A DNA stretch of 64,000 nucleotides from Erigeron canadensis (GCF_010389155.1 NC_057761.1:17734501-17798500), one strand, 5' to 3'; shown: positions 1 to 12,267, counted from the first letter of the stretch. Translations and numbers: made by a program. The notes: generated by a model from the sequence alone, not told the origin.

Positions 1-1165
1 TCCTTCATAAAGTGACCTTTCTTACCACACTTATAGCAAGTAAGATTGGCCTTGTTCAGAGAGTTGGAGCTAGAAGCATTGTTGGAACCATTAAATCGAT
101 TAGATTTATCCTTAAACCTATTAAAGGTCTTGGCAATCATGGCTACAAGATCATCATCGTCAGTTTCATCACAACCAACACCGGTCTCAGTGGTTAAACC
201 AGAGTTCAGCAAATTCCTTAGCATCTCCTTCATAGAATGTAACTGGACATTCTCAGCAGAAATTAAAGCAGCACAAGGTTGTCCAGTGAAACTGGTTACC
301 TTAGAACTTTAGGCATGGTTTATGGCATCCTGTTCAGCCACAAGTCTTGCAGCATTGTTATCCTCAGTGAATCTAAAAGCTCCATAGAGAGATGTAAGAG
401 TGTGACTGTGCAGGGTCTTACCTTGTCTTAGGACAAGAATCATATTTTCCCATTCAGATGGAAGAATATCACAGAATTTCTCAAGAAGGATGTCCTTGTC
501 TTTTTCAATACCCAACCCTCTCAACTGATTAATAAGGCTAGTAAATCTGGTATAAGTACCAGTCAGACTTTCATTAGGTAGAGCAAAGAAGGATTCATAC
601 TTCTTGTTTAAGGCAACTTTCCTAGTGACAATGGTGTCTTCACCTCCTTTAAACTAAATGACCAATTCATCCCACATAGCCTTGGCACTGGGAAACAACA
701 CAAGTGTTAGAATTAAGTCTTCAGGGACTGCAGCAAGGATCATGTTTTTCAGTCTGGTATCCAAGTCTACCAGTCTACGATCCTCATCTGACCAGTGGTC
801 TTCTGGTTTTTCTCTAGAGCCTCTTCTTCCAGTTGGATCAAGAAGAGGACTTACCCCAAGAAACATGGGTATATAGGGTCCATCCTTAAGGATTTTTAAC
901 ATATACCTCTCTATCCACCAAAATGCAGCAGCATTCTGGCCTTCCTTGTCCCAAATGTTTCCCCATTCCCATCCAATTTGGGAACAGGAGTATTTGAGTA
1001 ATGGACATGAACGTGGTTGGGGGCATTAGGAGGAGGTGGAGGAGGATTGATATTAGCAGTTTGATTAACATTTTGATTAGGTACAGTATTGTTAACATTA
1101 ATGTTTTCATCATGACCAAGACCATTCTCACCTTCAGTAGTAAACATCTTAGCAGATCTAGGCAA
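1..1165 (-). pseudogene. Copia (Sirevirus-like) gag, 5' part of element A2, continues beyond left edge
   Basis: Read on the minus strand this is a decayed Copia gag, the capsid/nucleocapsid precursor that packages retrotransposon RNA in cytoplasmic particles. It starts near 1165 with a proline/asparagine-rich leader (PPPPPPNAPNHVHVHYSNT). It then shows the UBN2-type gag domain (EDHWSDEDRRLVDLDTRLKN at about 800-740; KTLHSHTLTSLYGAFRFTED at about 410-350) and ends at the window edge in a CCHC zinc knuckle (CYKCGKKGHFMKE, about 44-2). Stops and frameshifts separate at least three segments, so it cannot make a full protein. The downstream protease and pol would lie left of base 1. Its gag closely resembles that of element A1 at 16.6-18.1 kb (for example KTLHSHTL, GAFRFTE), so both belong to one family. 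Confidence 0.85.
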
Positions 1166-1180
1166 TTATGTTAGCCTTCT

Positions 1181-1192
1181 GCTCTAATACCA
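1181..1192 (-). promoter_or_regulatory. Primer-binding site of A2 (initiator-Met tRNA type, one mismatch)
   Basis: On the minus strand this reads TGGTATTAGAGC, one base from the usual plant Copia primer site TGGTATCAGAGC that pairs with the 3' end of initiator-Met tRNA. It sits two bases from the LTR end and just upstream of gag, which fixes element orientation and the LTR boundary. Confidence 0.8.
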
Positions 1193-1194
1193 CT

Positions 1195-2160
1195 TATAAG
1201 TCTCAACTCAAGAGATGGTACTAACTGAAGACATCTCTATGTTACTGGTGAGATTTCTTTGCAATATAAACACTAAACTGGAGACGACCAGTTATAGTGA
1301 ATGTATACCAAGTCCTTAGTAAGATTACTTATCAGGCGAGAATAAGGAAAAGACAATGCAATACGTAAATACAACAAAGTAAAAATGGTGAGACCAAGTT
1401 GTAATTTTCAAATGTATTTTATTTATTGATGCTAAATAAAATACAAGGTTGTTGCGAAACCAAGATAATACATAAGTGTAAATATCCTAACAACCTATGA
1501 AATACAAACGATCTATACTTGGAAATTCTCCTTAAAAATCGAAACACTTTAAGTTGTGAAGTCTTCCCTTTTACGATTGAGAGAATATTGCACAAGTACA
1601 CCAAGAATATTGCAAAAGTCTGAATATGCAAAGTTATATTCTTGTTGTGCAAAGATCTCTATTTATAGACAAAGTTGGCATCGGGAATCCAACTTTGTAA
1701 TATAGATATGGTTGACAGCATTTAAGGAAACTAGGTGAGTTCCTTTGAAATGCTTGATAAGGTAAGTCAAGATATTACTTTATCCAACCTGCTTTATGCA
1801 CTTTTGTACTTTAATCATAGACAAATGATATTGTCTGTATAAAGCTGCATAAAGCAAAAAGATCTTCCTCGTAAACAGTGTAAAACATTGTAAAGGCTTT
1901 CGACTGATATTCTCCAGTTTCAATCTGTGTAGAATGCCAACTGGGCTTCGCTGCCATTGTCATTCTCTATCTTCCATTTGTTGTCTTCGACGTCAATTGG
2001 AATGTCTTCAGTTGTGATTAGATCTCAACTGGAGGAAGTCTTCAGTTGCATTAACTGTACGTTGCAACTAGATTTCAATATATTTCTGGACAAATCTTCT
2101 GGTCTCCAGATGTAACTGGAGACTGGCCAGTTTTAGTCGAAACTGGTCCTAATAATTTCA
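1195..2160 (-). repeat. 5' LTR of Copia element A2 (about 966 bp)
   Basis: On the minus strand the LTR begins TGAAATTATTAGG at 2160 and ends next to the primer site at 1195. The terminal CA is mutated to TA. The R/U5 part, with its CGCAACAACCTTGTATTTTA and CATCAATAAATAAAATACA stretches, matches both A1 LTRs (16,266-16,546 and 30,445-30,763). A TATA box (CTATAAATAG, minus strand, about 1,658-1,668) lies where transcription of the element would start. Repeated CCAGT/ACTGG words in U3 are also seen in the A1 3' LTR. Confidence 0.8.
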
Positions 2161-2204
2161 TAACTATATGATCTAAATAATCAATATTTTACACTTTTCA
2201 CATA

Positions 2205-2795
2205 TACAATTATGTTCCGATATCTAAAGTTTTAAAAACACATAAAACTTTTCATATTTAAACGTAATTCTTTTGTCTAAAGCATTTAACCTTTCACATT
2301 CATATATCTGTTTATATTTCTAAGGTTTATATATTAAAAACCTTTTAAATTTAAACGATATATCTATGTCTAAGGTATAAAAGAGTAAACATTAGCCTTT
2401 CACATTTAAACAATATGTTTCTATGTCTAAGGTTGTATTAACTATGTAATTCCTTTCATATTCACTTAATTCCGCTGTCAAAAGTTTCCCTAAACTTTCT
2501 ACATTCTCATTAAGTCTATATCTAAGGCTTTACATAACCTCTACATTCACATTATGTATATGTCAAAGTTTTATCTAACCCTTTACACTTACATTTTGTC
2601 TATGTCTAAGGATTTTAATATAACCTTTTATATTCACTGTAAGTTTATGTCTAAGATTTTAACTAATCTTCTACATTCACAAACTGTCTATATCTAAGGA
2701 TACTACATAACCACTTGTGAAATGTCATTATGTCTTTGTCTAAGATTTCAAATAATCTTCTACATTCACAAAATGTCAATGTTCACAAAGTAATC
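2205..2795. repeat. Degenerate tandem repeat, TATGTCTAAGG...CTACATTCAC units
   Basis: The word TATGTCTAAGG or a close variant recurs near 2,366, 2,422, 2,518, 2,605, 2,647, 2,692 and 2,739. It alternates with CTTTCACATT or CTTCTACATTCACA. Spacing is irregular, about 42-96 bp, as in an old, decaying array. It is AT-rich with no open frame. Confidence 0.65.
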
Positions 2796-3890
2796 TAACA
2801 TAGTTGATAATCTTTCATATTTAAATCTTCGATTTCTATTATTAAGATCTTCAACTTAAAAAGACATGACTATCCATATCTTATTATAATTGCATAACAG
2901 AAACAATTTAAAACCTGATATCCTTAGCATTTGTCTTGAGTACTTCAGTCTTTTGCTCAAAATTCCTTCTTTTATATTGAATTTTCTGCAAATACACTGA
3001 AAAATAAAAATTTCGAGACAACAAATTAATTGCCATACCCGAAACTTGATATCCTGAAACTTCAGATTTAAACAGCAAACTTCAAACTCTCTGTATCGTC
3101 ATAACAATCAACTAATGCACCAAAGCTTGTTGTAGTCCTCCCCCTCAACGATAAATCTCTCCGACTTAAGCATATCTCGAGTCCCTGCTCGCCTTGCATA
3201 ACCGGCATGTGATAGAGGAGTTCTTCCAACAATCAATCCTATACTAGTTGACTATCATGAAAACCAGAAACTTTGAGATTTGAAGCTCAAACTTCGAGAA
3301 CATGGAACATCCTGTTTCACAACAATTCTTTGTCTCTTTAAAAAATGTTAAAGTTTCTTCGAGTCATAATCAGAAGAAATATGATACAACCCTTACGTGC
3401 TTTCCATTTGCTTCTTTTTGCTAAAACCTGCACAACCAAGCTTAAAAATACACACAAAGACACAAATGATAATGTTATTCTTCATTATTTCATTACTATC
3501 TTAGCAATGACTTAATCTAGAACTATATTTTTCATTTTCTTCTCCAGATTTTGTTCTTCGTTTACTATTGTAAGTCATAAAATCCATATGACCTTATCTT
3601 AGTCTAAGAACTACAAAATATTCTAAGTTCAAACCTTAAGAACCCTGTCTTATTGTTCAAAATCTAAACCTTATAATCGAAATCTTAAGGTTTTAAAATC
3701 ATTGCCCTATAGTTTGCTAAACTATTCGTCAAACCATCAAGAAAAGAATCTTAAGATCTCGATCTTATTACTCTAAGGATATTTATCAATAATCTTGAAT
3801 TTTTAAGAGCTCTGTCTTACAATTCTATTGATACTTATCACAAATTTTTAGAATCTCAAGAACTCGGTCTCACTATTCTATGATAACAAT

Positions 3891-3985
3891 GAATAACCTA
3901 CCCTGAGGTCTTTCACTTATATCTATGGATAACCTACCCTGAGGTCTTCCTTTAAGTCTATGAATGACCTACCCTGAGGTCTTCC
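3891..3985. repeat. Three-copy 35-36 bp tandem repeat
   Basis: GA(A)T(A/G)ACCTACCCTGAGGTCTT starts at 3,891, 3,927 and 3,962. The unit contains the small inverted repeat ACCTACCCTGAGGT. It lies in the noncoding 3' region of element C. Confidence 0.75.
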
Positions 3986-4679
3986 AATAAGCATGCAAAT
4001 CTATATTGATTATTCTTTCAAAAACATAAGACTTTAACTCTGTAAAGCACATGAACTGAAACTTAATCACTTATGCTTTTGCATAGAAAAAATAATTTTT
4101 GCCATTAAGACATGTTCTCATGAAACTTTGACTTCCATGTAAACTTTGGATATCATGATCATAAGAAAATTTTGATGATTCCTAAAATTTTCGACACGGA
4201 TTTGGTGAAAAATATTTCGAATACTATCAAATTTCAAATCTTCATGAATTATCCCATTTTAAGATCATAAACCTTAAGGGTTTTACCTATGGTTGATCAA
4301 CATACAATTAGAAATACTTCGATGATTGTCTCATCATACTAGTATTTCTCTTTGTTATGACCTATACAGCTCTATGTATTCGTCTTTCTTACTTCCATGC
4401 TGAGAACTTGCTTGACAACCTACAAAATCAAACATCTGTTTGTTGTCCTGCACATCTCAACACACAATCGTCATATCTTCTCAAAGTAATAACATACAAT
4501 CTGAAGAAATGAATAATTCAGCAAGATAAAGTGAATTTGCTTAACAGTCTACACTATTAACCTAGGTCACATTAAGGTCTATAATTCACCGTCAAGCACT
4601 TTCAGATAAAGTCAAAATCATTTGATATCTCAGTATCAAATCTTTTTGATTTAAAACAAATCCTTTCAAGGATAATTCT

Positions 4680-5150
4680 CAAACTATTTATCATCTCCTC
4701 TTTAATTCTTTGAGAATCTTCCATCTAAAGATTATATCAATTCTTTTAAAGATCAAATTCAAAACTATGAACAACTCAGTGTTCATTCTTAAGAAAATAT
4801 TTTTTCTAAGAATAAAAACATTTCTTTCAAAGATAAAATTCAAAACAATGAACATCTCAGTGTTCATTCTTATGAAAATCTTTTTTCTAAGAATAAAATA
4901 TATTTCTTTCAAAGATAATAATAAAAACTATGAACATCTCTGTGTTCATTCTTATGAAAATCTTCTTTCTAAGAAATTTAAATATTTCTTTCAAAGATAA
5001 TAATCAAAACTATGAACATCTCTGTGTTCATTCTTATGAAAATCTTCTTTCTAAGAAATTTAAAAATTTCTTTCAAAGATAATAATCAAAACTATGAACA
5101 TCTCTGTGTTCATTCTTATGAAAATCTTCTTTCTAAGAAATTTAAATTAG
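4680..5150. repeat. 82-bp tandem repeat, five or more copies
   Basis: AACTATGAACATCTC or a variant starts at 4,763, 4,844, 4,926, 5,008 and 5,090, giving spacings of 81, 82, 82 and 82 bp. The last three units are nearly identical and the first two are more diverged. Open frames across it on both strands are by-products of the repeat and have no recognisable domain. Confidence 0.9.
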
Positions 5151-5779
5151 CATAATATTAGTTTATCGAAATTAACAACTCTGTGTTCTTTTCCTTAAAC
5201 TTATATTAACAAAAACATTCTTTTAGCTTTTGATCCTTTTACTATTGCTTAACTACCCTATTCGTTTATTCGTTGTTCCATAAGAACGTAGTTGAGTCCT
5301 CTTGGAAACTAGAAACTATTCTGACTCTGTCTCTCATGCAATAGGAACTCTTTATTTAAATAATACATACATAATTAAATAAAAACACACACGTTTTATG
5401 AGACACATAACACACACACACACGCGCGAGCATAAACGAATAACATAGTTACAAGAGCTAAAGTACTGTATTGATTAGATCAGCTTAGCATGTTACATAA
5501 GCCCACATGAGAAATAATTCTCTTATTATTAGTTATGAACAGTGATCCAAGACAATTACCAATATATTTGTCCTCTTAAATACTCGGTACTTCCAGTTTC
5601 CTTTTGGTTTGTGACACTTTTGACATACCCTGGCCAAGGACAGTCACCATGTAACCCGAGTAGCCTAATATGCCACTTAATCAAGTTTGAGAACTTAAGT
5701 GACCCACATTTAGATATACTCTCACAATCGACACAAGCACAAAGATTAAGACATTTGGTAACTAAAGGGAGACGGTCTT

Positions 5780-5845
5780 TAAAAATCAAGTCAGCGGTGA
5801 CAGGTCGGTGATTCCTCACACGCAAAGCGACATAACTTGACTCAC
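5780..5845 (-). other. GNRA-capped hairpin core, copy c
   Basis: On the minus strand an arm AGTCAAG and its partner CTTGATT enclose a 45-nt core that begins TTATGTCGCTTTGCG and contains GTGA-GGAA-TCAC, a stem with a GNRA-type loop. The same core occurs twice in element I (19,900-20,030) with different but still pairing arms. It could instead be a coding relic, because a frame reading SYVALRV.NHRP is open through all three copies. Confidence 0.6.
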
Positions 5846-6592
5846 GTACGGAAATATACCCAACATTGCATAATGCTAAGTACTTGCATATTTGTGACAT
5901 AACTTTAAAGCACTTATGAAAACCCGTGACTTTCTATAAGACCCTTGTAGCGAACTTTCTGACAACTTATCCCAAGTTGGAAGCTTTAGGTAGGCTAGGT
6001 ATACAAAGACACCCCAAGGACTTACTTGTCCGAATCCCAAAGGCCACATTAGCTCCATAATTTTCAAAGGATTAATTAGATATTTCCATATCTTGTCACA
6101 AGTATACATCCGAAAATGCAATACACACTTATGTACGTACCCGAGACCTTCTATATAAATACCAAATATACAAAATTACAATGCTAAATCTTTCGTAAGA
6201 TTTAAGGACCATACTCTAAAAACAGAGCAGACATTCTCAGTCATAAATCTGAATATGTTTCCCATAAGAACATTGTATAAATTTAAGTTCAGATTATTAG
6301 AAAACCTTGGTACTTGGTGCCTATCGATACATCATATAATGGAGTCACTGAACAAAGCAATTTTACAGTACAATTAAGTAGGCTTAAAAACTAAAGTATC
6401 GTCTTTACACAGTGACCTTACTCTTTTTTATTATTTTCTTTTTCTTTTCTGATTTTTCTGATTTTTATTTTGTTTTTATGACTCTATAAGACACACAACA
6501 CGACACGACACAATTTACAAAGTTCCTGTTGAGAGACACTGTCACTATAGATTTCTCATTTCAATCGATTGGACTAGCAACTCGAAATGAGT

Positions 6593-7984
6593 TCAGTCGA
6601 AAGCCTTAGTGAACAGATCAGCTAAATTAAAGTCACTCGGCACCTTTTCTAGGACTATTAATTTCTTTTCAGCACAATCACGAATAAAATGGAACCTTAT
6701 GTCTATGTGCTTAGTCCTACTATGCTTAAAAGGATTATTGGTAATGGATATGGTGGATTCATTATCAATTTTAATCGGAGTACAAAGAAAATTTGGACCG
6801 TAATCACGCAGTTGTTGCTGAATCCATAGAACCTGTGAACAACATCGACCAGCTGCCATGTACTCTGCCTCGCAAGATGAAATAGCAACAGAAGTCTGTT
6901 TGCACTGCCATGAAACCAGTCTTCCTCCTAAAAACTGACATCTACCTGAAGTCAATTTCCTATCGAAATTGCAGCCACCATAATCTACATCTGTATAACT
7001 TACGAACTCAAAGTCTCCCTCAATCGATTACCAGAGTCCCAGCACTTGTTGACCTTTGAGGTAGTGAAGAATTCGTTTAACAACTTTCATATGGCTTTCT
7101 CTAAGACACGATTGATAACGTGCACACAAACAAATCGCAAACATGATATCTAGTCTTGATGCTGTAAGATACATCAATGAACCTCTCATGGCCCTGTAGC
7201 GAGTAGGATGAACTTCTGGATCATTAAACATGAACATTCCAAGTTGATGGTTCTTTTGTATAGGAGTATCAATCGGTGAAGTATCTTCCATTCCAAATCG
7301 TCTCAAAATATCTTGAACATACTTCGTTGGATGAATAAAGAATCCATCCTTTTTCTGCTCAACTTGTAAACCTAAAAAGAAGTTCATCTCTCCCATAGCA
7401 CTCATCTCAAATGTCCCTTTCATAATCTGCTCAAATTCCTTGCACATCCTTTCGTCTGATGACCCAAAAATAATGTCATCTACATAAACTTGTACAATTA
7501 GGAAATCCTCTCCCTTCCATTTTGTGAACAAGGTGCTATCGATCAATCCTCTTTCAAATCCATTTTCAAGAAGATGCTTCGACAGCTTGTCATACCATGA
7601 CCTGGGTGCTTGATGTAATCCATAAAAGGCCTTATTTAGTCGAAAGACTATATCAGGATGATCTGGATCTTCAAACCCTGGCGGTTGGGTAACATACACT
7701 AACTCCTGGACAGTACCGTATAAGAATGCACTCTTAACATCCAATTGATATACCTTAATGTCCTTGAAGGCAGCAAAAGCTAGAAATAGACGAATAGCTT
7801 CTAGCCTTGCAACCGGTCCAAACACCTCAGTGTAGTCCAACCCTTCCTGTTGAGCAAAACCTTGAAAGACTAACCGAGCTTTGTTTCATGTAACAACACC
7901 TTTTTCATCCTTTTTGCACCTAAAAACCCATCTGGTGCCGAAAGGATACTCTCCTACTAGTAAATCAACCAGCTCCCAAACTTG
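6593..7984 (-). pseudogene. Copia element C reverse transcriptase and RNase H
   Basis: Minus-strand Copia RT plus RNase H, the enzymes that copy element RNA to DNA. RT runs from about 7,960 to 7,028: the FGTRWVFRCKKDE start, LDVKSAFLYG, the catalytic YVDD at about 7,477 (in VQVYVDDIIFGSSDE), and SLMYLTASR. RNase H (6,955-6,593) has the late motifs SSCEAEYMAA, TKHIDIRFHFIRD and NLADLFTKAF. A TGA stop between RT start and NKARLV (about 7,890) replaces an expected Arg codon. A TAA lies near 7,985, and a frame break separates RT from RNase H near 7,000. The element is therefore dead. Integrase and protease lie upstream in the same orientation. Confidence 0.9.
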
Positions 7985-9397
7985 TAATTATTCAAACTGA
8001 AGAAGTTCCTGCTGCATAGCTTCTATCCATGATGGATCTTTTAATGCCATTTGGATATTACTAGGTTCTTCTTGAGATACAAAGCAGCTAAACTTGCATT
8101 CATCAACTCTATCGATTTCTTTCATCTTTGCGAATAAACTAGATAGATTATTGAGTTGAGCTCTTGTCTTTACTTTTGCACTTGGTTCACCAATAATGTC
8201 TTCAACTGGATGATACTTATTGACTCTATGTTGTGCAGCCCTATCAACTTGAAGATCAACACCCAGGTTTGAACCTATCTCTCCCTCAATAGGTAATACT
8301 TGAAGTAACGGAGTAACAGGTTCAACCTCTTTTGTACTTAGAACTTCAGTATCCTTTGATGAACCATCTGCTGAAGAATCTGACATAAGCTCTTTAGGCC
8401 TATTTACTTCCTGTCCCTTTCTTGGCTCCATATCATCTATTTTGGCTGTGTCAGTCAACGAATCTGATGCAACTAAACTGCTATTCTTGCTTTGATTTCG
8501 TAGCAATACCACATCTTCTTCCTCTCAGCTACCTGTACCAAAAGAAATAGGGCCATTAAAGGAGGTAAACACATCATCATAATTAAACAAGGTAGTAGAT
8601 CCTTGATGTACAAGAGAATTATAGCTAGAAATCAAGACATTATAACCAACGTCAACTATTTCAGCCTTAATATTGTACACCCTCCTATTTGGAGATCCCG
8701 GAATGTAACCAAGAAAAATTCCCTCATCTGCTTTCTCAGCAAATTTAGGTTGGTCACGAACTTTTAAAAACGTGCTCGGGACTCCAAAAGGTTCCAACCC
8801 GGTTAAATTCGGTTTGTGGTTGTTTAAAAGTTCATAAGGTGTTTTATTAAATCTATTAACAACTAAAACCCTATTTAGAACATGACATGCAGTATTCACT
8901 GCTTCCTCCCAGAACGTAGTGGGAAGCCTTGAATCTGCCAACATGGTTCAGGCAGTCTCTATCAGGGTTCTATTCTTTCTTTCTGCAACTCTATTCTGCT
9001 GGGGCTCATAAGGTACACTAAATTGATGCTCAATTCCTTTGCTCAGGCAGTAAACTTCCATAATCTGATTCTTGAACTTTGTCCCGTTATCACTTCTGAT
9101 TCTCTTCACTAAATTGATTTGCGCTGTTTTATCCTTGGTCTTCAAGAAGAACACCCACGAGAATCTAGAGTAATCATCAGTAACTACAAGGCAGTAGTAC
9201 ATATACCATAGAATGCTTACTGGCCCAAACAGATCTATAAGTAGTAGCTGAAATGGAGCGACAATAGAATTCAGGGTCTTTGGTTTGTGTGGCTTCTTAG
9301 TCTGTTTTCCTTTTAAACATGGCACACACTTGTCCTCTACCATAAATTTGTTGCTAGGAACACCGAGAACTAATTCATTGCTGGTAATATGATTCAT
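7985..9397 (-). pseudogene. Copia element C integrase and connector
   Basis: Integrase inserts the DNA copy into the genome. On the minus strand the zinc-binding end (CVPCLKGKQTKKPHK) is followed by the catalytic core. The first Asp is in LLLIDLFGPV, the second in IRSDNGTKFKN and the Glu in PQQNRVAERKNRT, so the DDE set is present. Spacing between the first two acidic residues looks about 20-30 residues short (KTAQ joined to INLVKRIRSD), implying an internal deletion. The C-terminal part continues through 8,944-8,525 (FWEEAVNTACHVLNRVL, the GKF-like YELLNNHKPN and EKADEGIFLGY). A Ser/Glu-rich connector (8,512-7,988) leads to RT. Frame breaks occur near 9,398, 8,945 and 8,520. Confidence 0.88.
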
Positions 9398-11515
9398 TTT
9401 TTAAAAATGAATATGACCCATCTTTCTATGCCATAGCAGAGATTCATCTTCTGAGGCTTTTGTCAAAAAACATACTGGCACCACCGAATCAACCACACCT
9501 AATTCTAATCCATAGATGTCTTTCTTCCTTGGAGCCTTCAACAGAATCCATTCCTCAGGAATGACATAACCTGGTTTCAAAATTAGAGCCTCCCTTTCAG
9601 TAAAAAGAACTGGATTCCCTTTGTCACATATCTGAGATACACTCATCAGGCTATGCTCCAGTTGTTCAACAAAATTCACTTTGTCCATTTTGATCTTCCC
9701 ATTGATGACTTTCCCAATACCAGAGATGTTACCACCCTTGGGACCAGCAAAACTGACATAAGAACCTCTAACAGGTGTGAATTCAGTTAACAATCTCTTA
9801 TCTCCTGTCATATATCTTGAACATCCACTATCGACAAACCACATCCCTGTAGTTTTCCTTAGTGATTCCGGCTGTTCAATGACTTCCAAGTGTGCCATGA
9901 ACCCTGTCCCAACAGCACTGTTATTTGCTCTTACTGGTTCTGATGTTTCCGGTTCCTCTTCTACCATCTGATGAAAACTATCATGATCATTTGTGCTAGC
10001 ATACAATGTATTGTCGAATGAACTATCAACAAGATCGTTCATCCCTCCATCAAAGTTTTGAATTTCTGCCATGAATGCATGATTCTGATCATCGGCACTA
10101 GTCGAACCCAAATTATATGTACCATCAGACCGAACCACCAATGCTCTTGAGTTGTTAACATCCCCTGAGCTGCGGTTCCCAGTATTAGCATATGGACGTC
10201 CAGAATTCTAACCAGCAATAGAACCACTTTGATTGAAGTTCTGACGACCTGTAGCTGAATTGTTCTCATGTCTTGGCCTCTGACACTCACGCACAAAATG
10301 TCCAAAGCCATCACAATTGAAACACTTTACCTTGGTTTTGTCAAACCCTACCTTGCCGTCAATCACCTTCCTTCCAGTTTTATCAGTGAAACGCTAAACT
10401 CTCAATGTCAACATAGCCAATTGCCAGTTCAGGTCCATTTCTTCCAGATCATTTGGATCAACTTGCTTGTAATCCTCCCTACCCAGTTCAGGATCAGTCA
10501 GTTTTCCTCTAATTAGCTTTTCATGAATTGACACAAAAGAAGCGAGCATGCCCAGATGTCCCTTTGCAGATCTTATGCTCATCGGCATACCTGTCAAACC
10601 CGAGCTTGGAGAACTACTATTCTGATTACCATTGTGCACAACAATCGCTGATTCCGGAGAACTTACATACAACAAGTTGTTGTCAGAATCCATCGTCCTC
10701 TTCATTTTCTTATCATCTCCACTGTAGAAGGTTGTAATCCCTCCACTTGAATATCTTGAGGAATGAATACTTGTCTTGCCATGATAGAGTTCAGGACGCT
10801 GAACAAAATCACTGTTGTCTGCTTCCTTTGACTTTCTTTTCATATCTTGGCTTCTCAGCTTTCGAATAATCTATTCCAGAGTCCACTTACTGAAGTCAGG
10901 ATTTTTTTGGATAGAAGTGATAAATCCTTCCCATTTGATAGGAACTGCTTCCAACAACTTCTCGATCACGTCTTCTGAATCCGGATTGCACCCAAAGTAG
11001 GCAAGCTCAACCAGCAGATGACTGTAACGAACCAGTGTCTCATCAAGAGTTTCATCTTTGAAGCTAGTGAACAGATAATACTGCTTCTTCAACAAGTCTT
11101 TCCTACTTTTCTGAGATCGTCGTCACCTTCACAATGCACTTTAAGTGCATCCCATAAGCCTTTTGCTATATCATATTTTTCAAACAAATGCAGAACTTCC
11201 CCTTGGAGAGCCATTCGAAGCATGCATTGCTTTCAGCTTCATAATCTTTCTTCTTATCGACATCCATTTGCTCATATGAAGCAAGCCTAGCACCGCTCAA
11301 ACTTGAAGTATCACCTGGTACTGTTGGAGGAGTATAACCCTTAGTAATACACATCCACATCCTCAGCCTACAGTATGACTCGAATCAGCCCTTCCAATTG
11401 AAGTATCTGTCAAGGCTTATCAACTTTCATGGTGAGTTGGCCTTTCCGGTTTCATGATCCATCAGAATCATTTGATTTGGCAATGCCTGATAATTTGCGG
11501 GTAACTGTGACATCA
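9398..11515 (-). pseudogene. Copia element C gag, zinc knuckle and protease
   Basis: The minus-strand gag starts near 11,515 (MMSQLPANYQALPNQMIL). It passes through broken gag frames (LLEAVPIKWEGFI at about 10,950; EMDLNWQLAMLTL at about 10,400) to a CCHC knuckle (CFNCDGFGHFVREC, about 10,325-10,284). The aspartic protease follows with the active-site DSG in WFVDSGCSRYMTG (about 9,840) and the flap-side FAGPKGGNISG. The GAG-pre-integrase motif ESLLWHRKMGHIHF ends near 9,401. The protease catalytic triad looks intact but several frameshifts interrupt gag. No primer site or LTR in the expected position could be recognised to the right, so the 5' end of C is probably lost. Confidence 0.85.
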
Positions 11516-11559
11516 TTTTCTTAAAGCTAGTAATGTTCACGAACTGCTTAAAAATAAAC

Positions 11560-11780
11560 GAGGTCGTAAAGTTCACGAGGTCCAAGAATAAGAGGTCGCA
11601 ATTAGAACTCGAGGTCGTAATTGAACTGTGAGGTCGTAATTGAGCTCACGAGGTCGCAAACGATATAAGAGGTCGCAATTGAACTGGCGAGGTCGTAATT
11701 GAACTGCGAGGTCGTAATTAGCTACGCAAGTCGAAATATGAGTTGGATGAGGTAATACGAGCCCACGAGGGCGTAAATGA
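11560..11780. repeat. GAGGTCGTAATTG short-motif array
   Basis: (G/C)GAGGTCG(T/C)AA and close variants occur about ten times in 220 bp, usually followed by TTGAACTG or TTGAGCTC. Spacing is irregular, 17-30 bp. The same word forms the arms of the hairpin at 12,236-12,267, so array and hairpin probably belong to one LTR. Confidence 0.75.
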
Positions 11781-12235
11781 TGCTGGTCCGATGATTCTCT
11801 TGAATTCGAAACCCTAAAAGCCAAAAACACTCTTTCAACGGCTGCAAACACCGAGATATACCTCACACAAGATTTCCGGTCGTAAAATCATAAAAGAATC
11901 ACGTCTAAACGACCCTAAATCAATGTTGTCTGTCACCAACAAACTACTAATAATAGTTTGATCCAGTTATCCAGAGGTGCGGAATTCCTCTCTATAACGT
12001 GGTGATTCACAACGAAAGCCCCTAGATCACCTGTTGCCTCGCAGGTCTTTTCCGGGCTAGCGGAACGACCTTTGACCTATTAACCTGCACAAATATGCTT
12101 GATAATTCGACAAATATTCGACCCTAATCTCTTTTAGGGTTGTGGTAATTATAGGAAACACCCGAATGGATTTCCAGTGAGTCGGCCTCGCAAATCCAAG
12201 CCCAACCCGTCACAATTACAACGTAATTGTTGATT

Positions 12236-12267
12236 GACCTCGTATTTGACCCTGCAAATACGAGGTC
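12236..12267. other. Perfect 13-bp hairpin, GACCTCGTATTTG arms
   Basis: Arms GACCTCGTATTTG and CAAATACGAGGTC pair without mismatch around the 6-nt loop ACCCTG. Just upstream a second hairpin, ACAATTAC-AAC-GTAATTGT, occupies about 12,212-12,230. Neither has a T-run typical of a Pol III terminator. Confidence 0.8.

Larger units (their letters stand above)
2161..6592 (-). other. AT-rich 3' noncoding region of Copia element C
   Basis: No convincing coding sequence is seen. The stretch lies downstream of the RNase H stop of element C on the minus strand and contains a polypurine-tract-like TGAGGGGGAGGA (minus strand, about 3,132-3,146). It also holds three tandem-repeat blocks, a CA/CG microsatellite near 5,390-5,430 and one copy of a GNRA-capped hairpin (5,780-5,845). 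Long noncoding 3' regions with polypurine tracts are known in Sireviruses, so I assign it to C. A2 interrupts it at 2,160. Confidence 0.5.

Noticed and set aside
4691..5000. Open frames on both strands across the 82-bp repeat
   Set aside because: Repeat-driven frames with Phe/Ile/Lys-rich repeats and no domain. Both strands are open only because the unit lacks stops in one frame.
5556..5900. A real gene for the 114-codon minus-strand frame
   Set aside because: It has no recognisable domain beyond the SYVALRV core, which is better explained as part of the hairpin module. The opposite strand is also open over 89 codons.
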